A stretch of 64,000 bases of DNA. Origin: Ctenosaura bakeri. Its lineage: Eukaryota > Chordata > Lepidosauria > Squamata > Iguanidae. The stretch lies in assembly GCA_948474755.1 (NCBI GenBank), contig CAOLHI010001660.1, positions 186,001-250,000 on the forward strand, in the 5' to 3' direction. This document shows positions 1 through 12,319 of this stretch, in pieces. The notes under the pieces were generated by a model, which was not told the origin of the DNA, did not search any database, and worked only from the letters and a program-made list of their open reading frames with translations. How positions within the stretch are numbered: position 1 is the stretch's first letter; each line of letters begins with the position of its first letter. The translations under genes were made by a program, and so were the position numbers.

Positions 1-151
1 GCTTAAAAGCCGAAAATGAAAAAGTGCGCAAGTGGTGCCTGCCAGGCCTTGGAGCGTTGCGCAAATGTGAGTGTGTCATGTGGATCACTCCTCACATTTG
101 CGCTACGCTCGAGGGGCCCTTTCACATGGAAAACGCCGTGCGAAAGGGGCT
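1..151. mobile_element. Right end of a Harbinger-type short element, cut by the window edge
   Basis: The segment ends in GTGCGAAAGGGGC. Its reverse complement resembles the GGCCCTTTCCACACGG end of the element at 26,039. A 12-bp inverted pair (CGCAAATGTGAG near 60-71 and CTCACATTTGCG near 93-104) lies inside. The left end is outside the window, so neither its length nor a target duplication can be judged. The assignment is tentative. Confidence 0.35.
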
Positions 152-690
152 ATGTAATGTATGAATCCCCATCCATTCTGCTATGCTGCCACAGGCGTTT
201 TTCACCTATCTCTTATTAAAAGCAAAGCTTTAAAAAGTTGCTTTTTTAGGGCTAGTTCTCCCAGATTCCCCCACCCTGTCTGACCAAGTCCTGAGAAATC
301 CTAGGAACTGGCCATGCAGGCTGTGGGATAAGTCTAAGAGTGATAAGTTTTCCAAGCTCCACTTGCCTTTCTTCTTTATGAATCATCTCCAAATCCTCTT
401 TCAGACCTTGACTCAAGGCTTCAGACTAAACAGGGAGAAGGCAGTAAGACTGTACTTGCTGATCTTGACATCACCCCACTCTACTGGCTCCATACCAGAA
501 ATTCATACATTAACTAGAAAGTCTTATAGAAATCTATAGGCGTATATCTCTACTTAGGGAGATGTCACACAGGGCACCAGATCTCCCGTGGAGGGCCTAT
601 ACACATATAGCTTAGCATGTGTTCTTTTCCACAGATAATTTATCTGCAACACTCCAGAATACAGGGAGCTTAATGGGGAAGAATATTCAT
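152..690. other. No gene seen
   Basis: AT-rich sequence with many stops in all frames. I recognise no repeat family or regulatory motif here. Confidence 0.5.
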
Positions 691-699
691 TTTTTCCTG

Positions 700-1125
700 C
701 AGTAAGGAGAAGACTACCATAATTATTTGCTCTTGTCTCTGCTTGTGTAATAGCACATAATCCAACATTTCACAAAGGAAAACTGGGACATGTACGGCTA
801 GGCACATCCAAGCGTGGTCAAGATGGCAATAATTATTAATGAGGAAGGACTCGCAAACTAGGAGAGGGTTCAGCAGCTTGCCTTTGCCTGAGCCTACTGG
901 GAAGGGCAAAAGTCCTCTCTCTCCTCTCCCCCGTCTGAGTTCTTTCAGTGTAAACTACTTTTGCACTTTGAACTCAATTTGCAGCAATTGAAAGTAAACT
1001 GGGGACAAGGGGAAAGTGAGACGAGAATAGAGAAAGAGAGATATTTTAAAAGCAGCCGAAAAAGTGGGATGAGAGAGGATTAATCTGGCCTGTTCCTGAC
1101 AAATTGGAACACTTAGAGGATATGA
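700..1125 (+). repeat. Unclassified dispersed repeat A, copy 1
   Basis: This copy has an ordered series of blocks that recur elsewhere in the window: GAACTCAATTTGCAGCA near 970, a GGGGAAAGTGAGA purine-rich block near 1,010, TTTTAAAAGCAGC near 1,043 and GGATTAATCTGGCCTGTTCC near 1,077. The same order is seen near 6,340, 13,860 and 14,300 on the plus strand and near 7,790 on the minus strand. No coding frame, terminal repeat or target duplication was found. It may be an old SINE, an LTR fragment or a DNA transposon. The edges are approximate. Confidence 0.6.
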
Positions 1126-2088
1126 AACAACTGAAGATTTACACCTGTCATTCCCTTCAGACCTTGCAGTAAACCATATGAAAGCCAGGGGAGGGGAGAG
1201 AAAGGAGGACAAATTGAGTGCCCCCTCCTTAACCTGCTCCCTGGGGACCAGACCAGCCACATCTTCCTCATTGGAATTGCTTCCCTTTTCTTTTTACTGC
1301 TAAGGGGTCCTCCCAGCGCTTGACAGCACTTCTGGGGCAAAGAGAGGATATACAGCTGCAGTGGAAGAACATTATGCTCCTACTGGTTTAGCTGGATATT
1401 AGCTTATATCACAGAGCCACTGTGCAGACAGTTGCTGTGTTGCAATGTGATTAATAAATGGTCCTTTCTTAAGGACACATTTTGTTTTGGGCATCCCTTT
1501 TTATGTTAAACTGGGGGGACAAGAAGTTTTATTATTACTGCTACTGGGCAGCAGTGGGAAAGGCCACAGTTTGGAAAAGTTGTTGCTATTTGGAACTAGA
1601 AGTTTTTTTGGACTAGAACAGTGAGCACACTGGCTGGGGGATGTTGAGAGTTCTAGTCTAACAAAAATAAACTTTCCCAACTCTGTAAAACATGATGCAC
1701 AGTCCATGTTGAAATCCATTAAAGCCTAAATGGATTTGAGTGTAAGGGCACTTTGTTCTGGAAACCATTATGAGCTAAATCATGTATACATCATCCTAAT
1801 GCAGGTCTTAATAGTGAGAACAGTGTCTAAGGAAAAGGCATTTTACACTTTTGCATTACAGCAGGAAAATATGTGAGTCACAAATGGAGGCAATAATCTT
1901 CAAATTGCTCTGGCTTGGCCTTATAAATGCCTATGTATTTATGCAGCTAAGTGATTTAAGAACTGCCTCCTTTTAGGATGAGACTTCATTTGTGGAATTC
2001 AAAATCTCTAGAAATCTGCTTGTTGCTGTTTAAGAGTCACATACTCTGTTCTACTTTAAAGATGCAATAAACTCTGCATAAGAAAGAC
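1126..2088. other. No gene seen
   Basis: AT-rich sequence with only short chance reading frames. No recognised repeat. Confidence 0.5.
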
Positions 2089-2091
2089 TAA

Positions 2092-2291
2092 GGCCATTTC
2101 CACACCACACTGTTAGAGTGCATTATTCCACTTTCAACATTCTATGGAATTCTGGGGTTTGTAGTTTAGGGAAGGGTATTTAGAATTCTCAGCCAGAGAG
2201 CTCTTTGGCTTCAGTAAACTACAAACCCCAGAATTCCACAGAATGCTGAAAGTGGAATAATGCACTATAACAGTGTGGTGTGGAAATGGTC
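2092..2291. mobile_element. Harbinger-like short inverted-repeat element, about 200 bp
   Basis: The element is nearly a full palindrome. The left arm starts GGCCATTTCCACACCACACT and runs through CATTATTCCACTTTCAACAT. The right arm is its inverted copy and ends TGTGGAAATGGTC. Flanks are TAA on the left and TAG on the right, a near-matching 3-bp target duplication. It has no coding capacity and would depend on a transposase supplied by another element. Its end resembles that of the large transposon at 41,272. A central segment mentions the widespread 'tggggtttgtagtttaggg' module shared with copies at 25,296 and 37,012. Confidence 0.8.
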
Positions 2292-2470
2292 TAGATATCA
2301 AAGCTTGGATCTGTTCCATGTGGGAGGAGTACAGTTCCTAAAATCCCCTATCCAGCATGGCTGAAGTCCAAAAAAAGCAATGTTTCTAAGCTCCTCTAAA
2401 AGATGCAACAGAAAAAAAAATCTGCATTCTCAGTCCCAGCATAATGCAAACACTCCATCTTTTGTTTTGG

Positions 2471-2487
2471 CGTATCTATCTATCTAT
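2471..2487. repeat. Short TATC microsatellite
   Basis: About four tandem TATC units. A simple repeat with no further inference. Confidence 0.8.
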
Positions 2488-2524
2488 CACCTATAAAGGA
2501 ATATTCCGTCAAATACTTCTAGGG

Positions 2525-2742
2525 TCCCCTTCATGCCGCATGGTTGTGTCATTGTGATTCCAGTTTAATTGCAATGACTGGCTGCATCTTTGGAATCCTG
2601 GGGTTTGTAATTTTGTGAGACACTGAAGCTCTCTGGCTGAGAATTCTAAATGCTCTTCCCTGAACAGCAAATCCATAGGATGTTGCAATGGCAGTTAAAG
2701 TGGAACCATAGAACTTTAAGTCTGTAGTGTGAAAGGTTCAGT
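2525..2742. mobile_element. Degenerate short DNA-transposon-like repeat
   Basis: It carries the module 'GGAATCCTGGGGTTTGTA' followed by 'GAGAATTCTAAATGC' and 'GTCTGTAGTGTGAAAGG'. The same order occurs at 20,530-20,732. Its ends are roughly complementary (GGTCCCCTTCATGCC against GTGTGAAAGGTTC). It looks like an old non-autonomous element of hAT or Harbinger type; the superfamily is not resolved because no clear target duplication remains. Confidence 0.45.
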
Positions 2743-2745
2743 AGG

Positions 2746-3489
2746 CTTCCATTTCCACCACTTCCCTCTTTAACTTTACAGACTTAGAAAGAGATCCTAC
2801 ATCATGTCATTCTACAGTAAATATCCTCTATACCAGTATACAAAACCCCCAAACCAACACAGAGCATCTTGTGTGGATCAATGGCCAATGCATATGTGGA
2901 AACCCATTGTGCAGTTGCAGTGTGCAAAGGCAATACATAACAGCAATGCCCATTAAAGTACATTACTCTGTGTGCATAAATGTGCTACTGCATATACAAT
3001 GGTCTCACTGTTACCATACCCTACCATCCCTCCTATGAGAAATGCAGTTTTCATAAATTGGACTTATTAATGACCGGAGAACATGATCAGGGTCACACTG
3101 ACCAGAGATGTGTTCAGGGTCATGATAGTGGGAAAATCCAGATAGGATTATGTGGAAAACCCTGATGCTGGTAGGTTTGTGCTAATACCTTCACAATTTC
3201 AAGCTCTTTGCATTTTCAAACACAATGGAAGACAAAATGCCCAAATAAAGCAAAGACCATCCCTCAATCTTATCTTCCCTATACACGCTAAGTGACCAAA
3301 CATTAAGAGATTGTCATGAATCCCATAAATATTTTGTCACTCCAGAGAGAACAATTATCCCATTCTGGATTCCTTTTTCAGTCCTGTGGGAAAGCCATTA
3401 TGGCTTTGTCAATGCACCACTTCAGGGCATGAAATAGGGTGTAAAAATCCTAGTTTCAGCCCTAGCCACTTGTGGCACATAGTACACAG
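2746..3489. other. No gene seen
   Basis: Unremarkable AT-rich sequence with no recognised element. Confidence 0.5.
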
Positions 3490-3509
3490 TAGTATGCAGT
3501 ATGTAGAAT

Positions 3510-3760
3510 GTAGTTCAGACTGCTGTTCCTCCGCGCTATGCTAAGACGTTATCTGAGCCCCTCCACCGCTACCTTCTTCTTCAAGACTGGTAACTGTTAC
3601 CTTTTCACCCTTAATCTCTCACTAACCAACCTTTCTCTCCTCACTTTCCGATAGCCTTGTATGGTTCTTAAGACTGTCTGATTTCTCATATGTTTGACAA
3701 TTCAAATAAACTACTTTGTTTAACTTTAATGGAGTCCTCTCTACAGTTAGTACTGGTATA
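3510..3760 (+). mobile_element. Possible LTR fragment
   Basis: A pyrimidine-rich stretch is followed by an AATAAA in CAATTCAAATAAACTAC near 3,700 and a T-rich segment. This order resembles the R-U5 part of LTRs such as the one ending at 10,209. No TG/CA terminus pair or target duplication was found, so it could equally be chance. Confidence 0.25.
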
Positions 3761-5225
3761 CATAGGTGAAAAGATCCTACAATTACCCTCCTCTCGCAGG
3801 CATGCTTTGAGCTATAATTCCCCCAGATTCTAAGGAGACACTGGCATTGTGGGCCCCAACATCCCTCACCTCTTGAGGTAATACCACATGTGCATCTCGA
3901 CTTCCACCACAGTCAGCTGGATATGACCATTGTGTTTAACACCACATATGTAGTGCTTTTTGCAGTGGAAGAGAAAACAAAATGCTGGTATATCTTTGAA
4001 ATACATTTGAGTTGAAATGCCAGTACAGTGAATCCAATGAGACTTCCTTCTGAGTAATGATGGATGGGATCTGGCTGCACACAGTTGCAAAAGTTGCTTG
4101 AACAATCACAGGGTGGAGTAGAAACAAGCATACAGCTAGGTTTGCCTACTCGCAAAGCAAGCTCAGTCCATCCCTGCACAGGTGAATTCCCTAGACCAAG
4201 GAAGAGCACCTCAATGGAGGCCAGAGGCTAGATCCTCCCCCTCAGACCCATGCACAGGCCACACATCCTCACATACCACATCCAAATACCTCAAATACCT
4301 TCTTTGCCCCTGCTCTCAAAATGGTGACAGGAAGAGACATGCCTTCTCTTCTGCCATCATTCTGAGATGTACTACAGAGGCATATGAAAGCATTTCCTCC
4401 ACAGACCTCAAAACAGCAGCAGGAAGTAAAGGTGCATCTCTGTCGTCATTTTGAGAGTGACTGTAGGAAAAAACAGAGGTATTTAAGGTCATGGGATGCT
4501 TGTGCAGATGGTGTGGGGGTATATTTTGTATGCTTTCATGTGTTGGGGATTCTCTGTGATTTGGGGGTGGGGAAATTGCACAGAGATTATACATTTACAA
4601 TTACATTATGTATGTAAATAAGAGAAATGGATCCTAATGTACATAGCTAATGTGTTATATTAAGGACAAACTAGTTAGGAAGCCAGAGAGGGAGAAGAAT
4701 GAATGAATCAAAGTGTAGAAGTAAGAAAGTGGGTAGGTAGGTCCTAAGAAAGGTTAAATTACGTTACATATGGCATTTAATATGGGTACTATAATATTGT
4801 AATATAATAATGACTATATTTATTATATTTAAGCTTCAAATTTAGAGATCTACCTATATAGATGAAACTGTTTAGTATAGTTATGTATGTATGCATTGAC
4901 TTTGAAGAATTTTATGTTCCATGTTTTTAATAATAATAAAAGAAGAAATTATGCTGAATTTTAAAAAAAGTAAATTGGGAGTGTGGATGCTTTGTGCTTG
5001 GAGGCCTAGTAGAGCATGGGGCCTGGGGGCACACACAGCCCTTGGGCCACACTTTGCCCACCCTTGCCCTAGAGAAATATCTAGGATTGCTTTTTTTAAT
5101 GCTCTCTTTCCATACATACACCCTTCAGCCATGTTTAACCTACTGTCTAGAGATTGAGGGGGGGTGTCTTTTTTCCCCTCACAATTTTATTTGTGTCAAA
5201 TAGAGGCAGGCATGTGATTCTCTTA
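3761..5225. other. No gene seen
   Basis: AT-rich sequence. Overlapping short frames near 3,870-5,200 on both strands have no recognisable domain and look like chance. A segment near 5,000-5,075 (GGGCCACACTTTGCCCACCC) resembles the end of an interspersed repeat but could not be assigned. Confidence 0.45.
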
Positions 5226-5247
5226 TATTCCAATGTGACAAAAAGAA

Positions 5248-5280
5248 ATATATATATACACATACATACATATATATATG
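5248..5280. repeat. TA/CATA microsatellite
   Basis: Alternating TA and CATA units. Simple repeat only. Confidence 0.85.
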
Positions 5281-5289
5281 GGTATCAAA

Positions 5290-6339
5290 ATGGACATCTG
5301 ACAAAATAGCAGTGGAGTGATACTTGTTTATTCTCAACTACCAGCCGATGCGGGAGTGCATGCCCCCCTACCTTAAACAGAGGGTCAATTCTTCATTTTT
5401 CAACAAGAGATGGTAACAATGATCTAATAGATGCTCTTCAGACTATGCTGTTCAAACCAGACAGCAAGAACCCTTAGAAAATAGATGGATTTGGCCTTTG
5501 TTACTAAATGTGAAGCATTTCAAATTTATGCCTGCCTTTGTTAAATAGGACAACTGTTAACAAAAGCAGATGATCCTCATTCGAAAAGTATTAAGCATTT
5601 TAATTAAACTTGAAAGGCTAAGATTCTTTTCAATAGTTCAGTTATTCTGTTGGGCAGTGTTTCATTTTGTGTTTTGAATTTTTGGTTGAAAGCTTTATGT
5701 TCTCTGAGGGCTGGAATTAGTAACAGTTTAATTGGTGCAGCATTTCAATCATGTTGCTGGTTCCAACATTTTTTTTTATTTCACGCATTTTTAGTGCATA
5801 GATGCTCAAGAAAGCTGAGCACTATTAATGATTTTTATTTTAGTGATATAGGGCTCAGAGACTGGTCTGAAGAAGGGTGAATTCTCACAACATAGCTCCT
5901 TGGGCTTTGTTGCAGTTTATGAACTGTTGTTGTCTCCCCATCCACTCTTACCATTCTTTTGGTGAGGGGGTTTTGGTGAGGAGGCTCATAGCAGTTTCTT
6001 GGACTAATTTTTTTTTTTTTAAATGTTAGGGAATAGTTTGCTGAAGTGCTCCTCTGATTTAACTGGAAAATTTCTTGCCCCTTTTTTTTTTTTTAGGTCC
6101 CCCCCCCATAATATTATGGTGTTGTAATGCAAAACTGCCATTTTACAAGTGTGAGGTGATGTAACATAAAAAATTAAAAGGAAGGTAAGAGAAGAGAAAG
6201 AGACTTTCTTGTTCTAATAGGTCTTTTGGGTGGGAATAAAATGTTGCAGCTGGTGCTGGGAATTGCCAAAAAATAGTCTAACAGGAACATTGTTTGGATT
6301 TTTTTAAAAAAAACCTTAGACATACAGAAACAAATATCC
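5290..6339. other. No gene seen
   Basis: AT-rich sequence with long T runs near 6,007 and 6,080. No recognised gene or repeat. Confidence 0.5.
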
Positions 6340-6475
6340 TTTGTTCTCAGCTTATTTCCATTGCTGCAAATTGAGTTTGAAGTGCAAAAGTAGCTTGCAC
6401 TCAAAGCAGCTGAAAAAGTTCAAGGACGGAGAATTAATCAGGACTGTTCCTCTCAAAATAGGATAGCTTGAAGCT
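6340..6475 (+). repeat. Unclassified dispersed repeat A, copy 2 (partial)
   Basis: It contains the blocks 'GCAAATTGAGTTTGAAGTGC', 'CAAAGCAGCTGAAAAAGTTC' and 'GAATTAATCAGGACTGTTCC' in the same order as copy 1 near 955-1,100. The purine-rich middle block is missing, so this copy carries an internal deletion. Confidence 0.5.
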
Positions 6476-6479
6476 ATGG

Positions 6480-7785
6480 ATGACCATGACACTTCTGTAT
6501 CCCAGACTGAAACCAGACTCAAAAGCTGGAGAAAGGAACTAACAACTGTCTCCGACTATTAGAAGTCTGGATTTTTCCCTGGCCATGCTGAAATGGCCAT
6601 GGTCAAGGTCACAATGTTTGGCCTAATATATTGGTCTTGCCCCAATATAGATGGGGGGGTTGCCCTCTAATGGACCAAAGTTGCTACTTTTGAGGTGAAA
6701 TGACTTGCTATATTCATTTTATTTGTCTTTCTTTCATGTGCTAAACTCAGGATGAGTAGCACACAAACTGCATCTGGTGCAACCTATTTTTGTGCTATGT
6801 ATCTCCTCCACCCCGTTCTTAGTGCCAGGCCATTTTGCATCACTGCCACAGCAAAAACCAACAATTTGGCTTTAAAACGAGATATGAGGGAATGTGCATA
6901 TTGTTTACAAGTTGATTAGTGTTCCCTGAATCAGCTTGAAAAGAAAGTGTTTGCTCCATGCACCCTGCCCAGATGCATTTTTTATTTTGCTGATATTGCT
7001 GCATTTTAGTGGCAGAAGCTGGTTGTTTTTAATGTAAAACACACCCTGTTTTATAACACATCACAGCTTTTCTTGCTGCTGTATCACTGAAAAGAAATGT
7101 GGCCCCTACTGGGTTCAAAGCGGCCCCCATGGGCCTCAGCCTTCCATGGAATTTGTTTCGTCACTGTTTCCACCAAAACCTCATCTTGTAATACCCATTG
7201 GTTGTGACCAAATGAACAAATAAATGGATAACAAATAACATTTGGCTAGTTGAAATCTACGGGGTTTTCTTCCAAAACACAACTATGTCTTCCCCCATAT
7301 AAGAATGAAGCTTTTGTGGGTAATTTTATGTAAGTTGATCTAAGAAAAAAATACATAGATTTTGATGGGCTGAATTCAAAAGCCGTGACCAGTCTGCTTT
7401 TTGGAGTGCCTGTCTTCAGACATTTGAATTCTGGAAGGTTCCTAACCTGCATCAATGAATTCCTCCAACCAGTCTCAAGAACATATTATTTCAAGAGCTG
7501 TCACTTTGTAATTGATTTCTGAATCCTTGAACTGATACAGTCTTCCTGCTGGAAGCTTTTGAGGCATAACTGTGACTCAGTCCATTATGTATGTATTTGT
7601 TGGGCACTTTTTAAACACTGTTATGATTGCTGTTTGTTTATGCAGGTCAGAGCTAGACTTCTCAAGAAATGTGGAGCTGCTGAAATTTCGCATCTCAACT
7701 TCCTGGAAAATACTCTTGGTTCCTAAATGCTTTAGCCATGAACACAAGGCATCCTTCTACTTGATCCCACTTCCACAAGATGTTC
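6480..7785. other. No gene seen
   Basis: No domain-bearing frame and no recognised repeat. Confidence 0.5.
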
Positions 7786-7789
7786 CAAA

Positions 7790-8125
7790 TAAAACTCTAC
7801 CCTTCCATTTTTTCAGCTGCTTTAAAAATGTCCAAGTTTTACTCTTCTCCTCCCACTTTCTCACTTTGTCCTTAGCTTATTTCAAGTGCTGCAAAATGAA
7901 TTCAAAGTGCAAAAATAGTTTGCATCAATTTAACTCTGCAACAGGGGGAGGAAAGGAGGGGAAGAATCTTGCCCTTTCGATTAACCTCAGACAAAAGCAA
8001 ACTGCAGTGGCCTCTCTTAACTTGCATGTTCTTCCTCATTCTTAACTGTCTCCATCTCGACCGTACCCTGACGTGCTTGGCCACACATGTCCCAGTTTTC
8101 ATCTGTGTAATGATGGAGGGTGTAG
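7790..8125 (-). repeat. Unclassified dispersed repeat A, copy 3 (antisense)
   Basis: Read on the minus strand, this segment has the blocks of copy 1: a segment with CTGGGACATGTGTGGCCAAG, then TTGAATTCATTTTGCAGCAC, a GTGAGAAAGTGGGAGGAG purine block and TTTTTAAAGCAGCTGAAAAA. A 157-codon frame lies on the plus strand over 7,572-8,045. It is the complement of this repeat and has no recognisable domain, so I treat it as spurious. Confidence 0.55.
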
Positions 8126-8129
8126 AAGT

Positions 8130-9462
8130 ACAGGTTATGGATACAGAGAGCATCTTTTCAATTCCTACTCCTGTTAAACAACTGTGCATAGAAATCCTTG
8201 CTGTTTACTACAAATCACCCAGAAATCTATTAGCAGATGCAAAACCACCATCTGCCCACCCCTACTCTATCATTCCCTCCACACTTCATTACACCAGTCA
8301 TTTTGCAAAGTTACCATTAAATCATAAGTAGGAAACCATTATAATGCAATTCTTGGTGAAGATAACACATTTATAACATATAGCTAAAGAAAGTAATGCT
8401 ACATTGGACAGCTTTTTGTCTGATTTACCATAAAGCAACAGAGTCTAAATGATCAGATTTCCTATCTAAGTGGACTATATTGTGCAAAGAACAACAACAA
8501 GGCTGCTTTAATAGCTTCATTTCTACCTCAAGCACAAGCATATTAACAGTTACTGAAAATCCCTGGGCAGAATTTAGCATTTTTACTGCACAGCATTACA
8601 GTAGTTCAATTAGTAACCGGAAGATCAAATGCCATTCTAAACTTGTTTCACAACATTTTTTGAAGGAGCATTTTATCCAACCTGTTCTTTCCAAATGGGT
8701 ATGACACAAATGAAACAATATGTGGGGAAACATCTGGGGTAAACAAGCAAGGAAATAAAACATCCAAACTGGAGAAACAAAACGGAATGGGGAAAAATGA
8801 CTAATACTTTCTGTTGAATTTTAATGAACATATGAAATTAGCTCAGACTGTGTCATTCCATGGAGCCTACTAGTTCAGTCTTGCTGACTCACAATGACAG
8901 AGAGTCTCCAGAGTGGAGCCTGGAAAAGTTTTTTCAAAGTGGAAGTCCCAGAATCCACAGCCAGAAGAATTGGGGCTATGCTTTCTGAAGTATATTTGAG
9001 TGGAGTTTCCCCACAATACTGCCTGGGATTCAGCATTATAATTAGACATTCGTTACCTCCAGCAACAGATTCGTAACTAGTAGGTCTACATAGTCTTACT
9101 GGAAACCTATGTAAATGTCACCCTAGTCCACCTTAAGATATAGTCACCAGATTGGACAAAGGTCTGTTGAGCTTCCAGTTGGGGCAAAAGGAGGACAACA
9201 TTTCCATCTCCCTCTAGCCAGCAAGTGAAGCTATGACAATCAGAAGCATGGCCCCTGTCACAAGTTCTTGTTTCAGCCTCACTTGGAAGCTTCATGGACC
9301 CTCCTTGCCCAGTGCAGCATCTGTCTCCTAAGATAGGTGCAAAAAGAAGTATCAGGCCAGGAGACGTTACATAACTAAGAAGCTGATCTAGGATTCTAGT
9401 GATTGCTTTCAGACTTTGCTCCATGGCTTCAAATTGAGTTTTTCCCCTAACTCAACATACAG
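8130..9462. other. No gene seen
   Basis: No recognised gene, repeat or motif. Confidence 0.5.
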
Positions 9463-9467
9463 ATGTC

Positions 9468-10209
9468 TGAGAGAAGTGAAATCTAATTTAGCTTCTGCGC
9501 TGGGTATACAGTATTAATAAACATGTATTAGAAGCATATATATTAGCGTATATGTGTAACACATATTTTAGATATATTTACACATATATTTCAGTATATT
9601 TTATATTTGAGCTTCTGTAATACACTAAGTCTAAGATAACTGCTTCCTAAAATTGGCAGCTGAACAGAAGAGGGCCTCCAAGACCTTGGATCTGTAGGGT
9701 GGCAGGTGTGTTTCAGATAACAACAGGACAAGGCCATCTGTCTTGGCCTTGAATTTCCAGGTGTAGAACCAGACTGATAAGACAGTCTTGAGTGACAGGA
9801 CAAGGCTGTCTATAAGGAGTAAACTGATTGATAGGAACATACCAGAACACGCTGATAAGACACCTTGATAAGACATCTTGAATGTAATATGAGAAACAAA
9901 GATACACGAGGGGAAGACATGGGCAGCTCGTGATCATTCCTTTTAAGGAAAACTGTAGCTATGGGGGAGGGGAAATGTAACTTCTTAGGCAATCCTGATA
10001 GGCTGTAACCTTTGGGGTCCTATCCAATGGGATCCCAGGAGAGGGAAAACCTGTGACAGGGACAGGGTATAAAATATGAGGTATTCAATACTGGGGGTGT
10101 CCTCTTGGGAGCACCCGCTTCTGCAGAAACGTACTTTTAAATAAACATTTAATGCTTCAGCCGATCTTGTGCTAAATTGTTTTATGAGTCTTTTCAGCTA
10201 TTTCTCACA
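9468..10209 (+). mobile_element. Solo LTR of a retrovirus-like element
   Basis: The LTR starts TGAGAGAA and ends TTTCTCACA, which are roughly complementary. It is flanked on both sides by ATGTC (9,463-9,467 and 10,210-10,214), a 5-bp target duplication. Internal signals are in the right order: TCCTATCCAATGGGA (CCAAT box) near 10,020, GGGTATAAAATATGAGG (TATA box) near 10,066 and AAATAAACATTTAA (polyadenylation signal) near 10,139. No internal viral genes follow, so this is the product of LTR-LTR recombination or a lone LTR. The exact left boundary rests on the target duplication alone. Confidence 0.65.
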
Positions 10210-10329
10210 ATGTCAAAGACTGAACATGGAATAATGGTGGCTTGTGGATTTAGAGAGGCACTTGCTCCAAATTTCCCCACTGCTCAGCCTACAAGTTGTC
10301 TCTTCTTGGAACCATCTACATTCAAGCAG

Positions 10330-11050
10330 TGATGTAGACTTGAGCTGATGGACTCAGACTCAAGTCGGACTTATAGCGCTTCAGTGATTCAACTTGGAAT
10401 TGACTTGGCAATACATGATGAGCTGACTTGACTTGACTCAAGACTTGTATATTTTTAGTGACTGACTTGCTCCCCTTGGTTCAGTAATATAACACATTTA
10501 TCCAGAAACCTTACAACTTTGAACAATGCTTCCATCTCTTTTTGCCTGCTGGTAACATGACAATCTGTCTCAAGCCCTAAGTGTGGGCACATTTCTCAGG
10601 TGGGCTTGAGGTCTGCTCAGCAGCAGAACAGAAGACAAGACTTGCCCCCGAGTACAGGGTGCATTTCTCAGAGGGGAACAGCAAATGTGTTAGTTAACAG
10701 GCTTGAGAAGGAAGCATCCTTCCTTCTAAAGCCTTTGAAGCTTCAGTAATGAGAAATAAGAAGGATCCTATTCCCCATTTCTGAAAAATCTTCCAGCTTT
10801 GGAAATGGGAAGTAAAAAGAATCCTATCCCCCACTTCTGAAGCTACAGATTGCAAAACTGCAAATTTGGAAGGCCAACTCTGCTTAAATTGTTAAAACTG
10901 ATTTTATTTGACTCTGTCTGCAAATTCTGGAATATAGTTTGAGGTATAAAGTTGGCTCCCAGACTTGAGACTTGACTTGAAAGTATCTTCAAGGACTTGA
11001 GACTTGACTTGAGACAGAAGTAGAGACTTGAGACTTGGAGTAAAAGATTT
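10330..11050 (+). repeat. Paired degenerate GACTTGA repeat blocks
   Basis: Two blocks of variants of GACTTGA and GACTCAAG lie at 10,330-10,480 and 10,960-11,045, in the same orientation. About 480 bp lies between them. That spacer contains its own duplicated phrase: TCCTATTCCCCATTTCTGA near 10,767 and TCCTATCCCCCACTTCTGA near 10,821. The arrangement looks like a single element with repetitive termini rather than a simple satellite. No family assignment was possible. Confidence 0.55.
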
Positions 11051-11054
11051 AAAT

Positions 11055-12180
11055 ATATCACTGTATTCAAGTTTGTGATCTGTGAGTTATTAGATGTTTA
11101 TTAATCCTTTTATAATTACATAAATCTGTATCTTCACTGTGATTGTTATACACTTTGACTGAGCTCCTACACTGAGGAGACAAAATGTAACTTTACACAC
11201 ACACAGGGACAAAACAGTTGCGCAGCCCTGCCTTGGTAATGACTTGTGACATTGTACAACTGAGTATGCAATCAAATGTGCATACAGATCTGCATGCATA
11301 ATGCACAATCATGTGCAAGGGCACCATAGCTATACCCCTGCTTCTGCAAGTAAGACCAACCAAGTATGACCATTCAGCATTAGACAAAAATGTACAACTG
11401 CTTCTTTATGGTAAATTATGCTTGCCTAAAATACCAACAGAATTCCAGCCATGAAGTCCAGATTCCTCTAAATGTATATCTTTAAAGATGAAGTTTTAGC
11501 TAGTACTCTTGCGATACATACACTGTATGCTGGTGGCAAGGATGATTGATCCACATTTTTAAGTGAAGTGGCCTTAAAAAAAAAACACTTCCCAAACTAA
11601 TAGATTGCTTAGAACCCAGCTACCCTTTAGATTTCATAGTTCTGAATTTTGAGCTGCTGCTCTCAACTCAAAAAAATGTGTACAAAAATGCATATTTTAT
11701 GAGGATTTGTGTACAAAAATCTGTATGCTAGCAAAAGTTGCATGTAAAAATAGTTATGTTGTGGAAAATAATATGTTATGGAAAACAGTTACTAAAATAA
11801 ATGCATATTTTCCTGATTTTTTTAAAAAATACTGCAGATTGAGGAAGAAAATGGACAGAAAATATCACAGTGGCATATTATAAGATGTCATATAATATAA
11901 TATGGACCCTATGATCAGAATGCCTTGTTAAAGTTATGTATGAAATAGGATGATAAAAAATATTGGCCTCTGTCTAGATTTAGCCATGTACCTAACACCC
12001 ATTGATTGCAGCCAGTTCAATCTCAGCACAAAAGTCTGGATGTGACTCAAAGTAATGAAGTAATGACAGTGACTGTTCACATGTTATGTTACCCATCACA
12101 GTGATACACATTGGAAGTCAGGAATGAGCTTCCTCTAGCTCACAGATGCATTAGCAATAGGGCTATATTGTTTAGTCCAG
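11055..12180. other. No gene seen
   Basis: AT-rich sequence with no recognised element. Confidence 0.5.
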
Positions 12181-12184
12181 GATT

Positions 12185-12312
12185 AGGAATTGTGTGGCAC
12201 TGCAAAAGTTGTTGAACTACAACTCCCATAGTTTCTCATCATTAGCTCTACTGACTAGGGCTGATGAGAGCCATACTCCAACAGTTGGAGGGCTACATGA
12301 TTCCCACCATGG
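12185..12312. mobile_element. Short inverted-repeat element of the 'ACTACAACTCCCA' type
   Basis: TGAACTACAACTCCCATAG near 12,214 is followed by a segment with the order CTGACTAGGGCTGATGAGAG and CCAACAGTTGGAGGGCTACA. The same order appears near 13,190, 15,127-15,470, 56,785 and 58,430. It is a common non-autonomous DNA element type in reptiles; superfamily not resolved here. Confidence 0.5.
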
Positions 12313-12319
12313 TTTAGTC

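Noticed and set aside
7572..8045. 157-codon plus-strand frame as a gene
   Set aside because: It is the complement of dispersed repeat A, has no domain, and the other copies do not conserve the frame.
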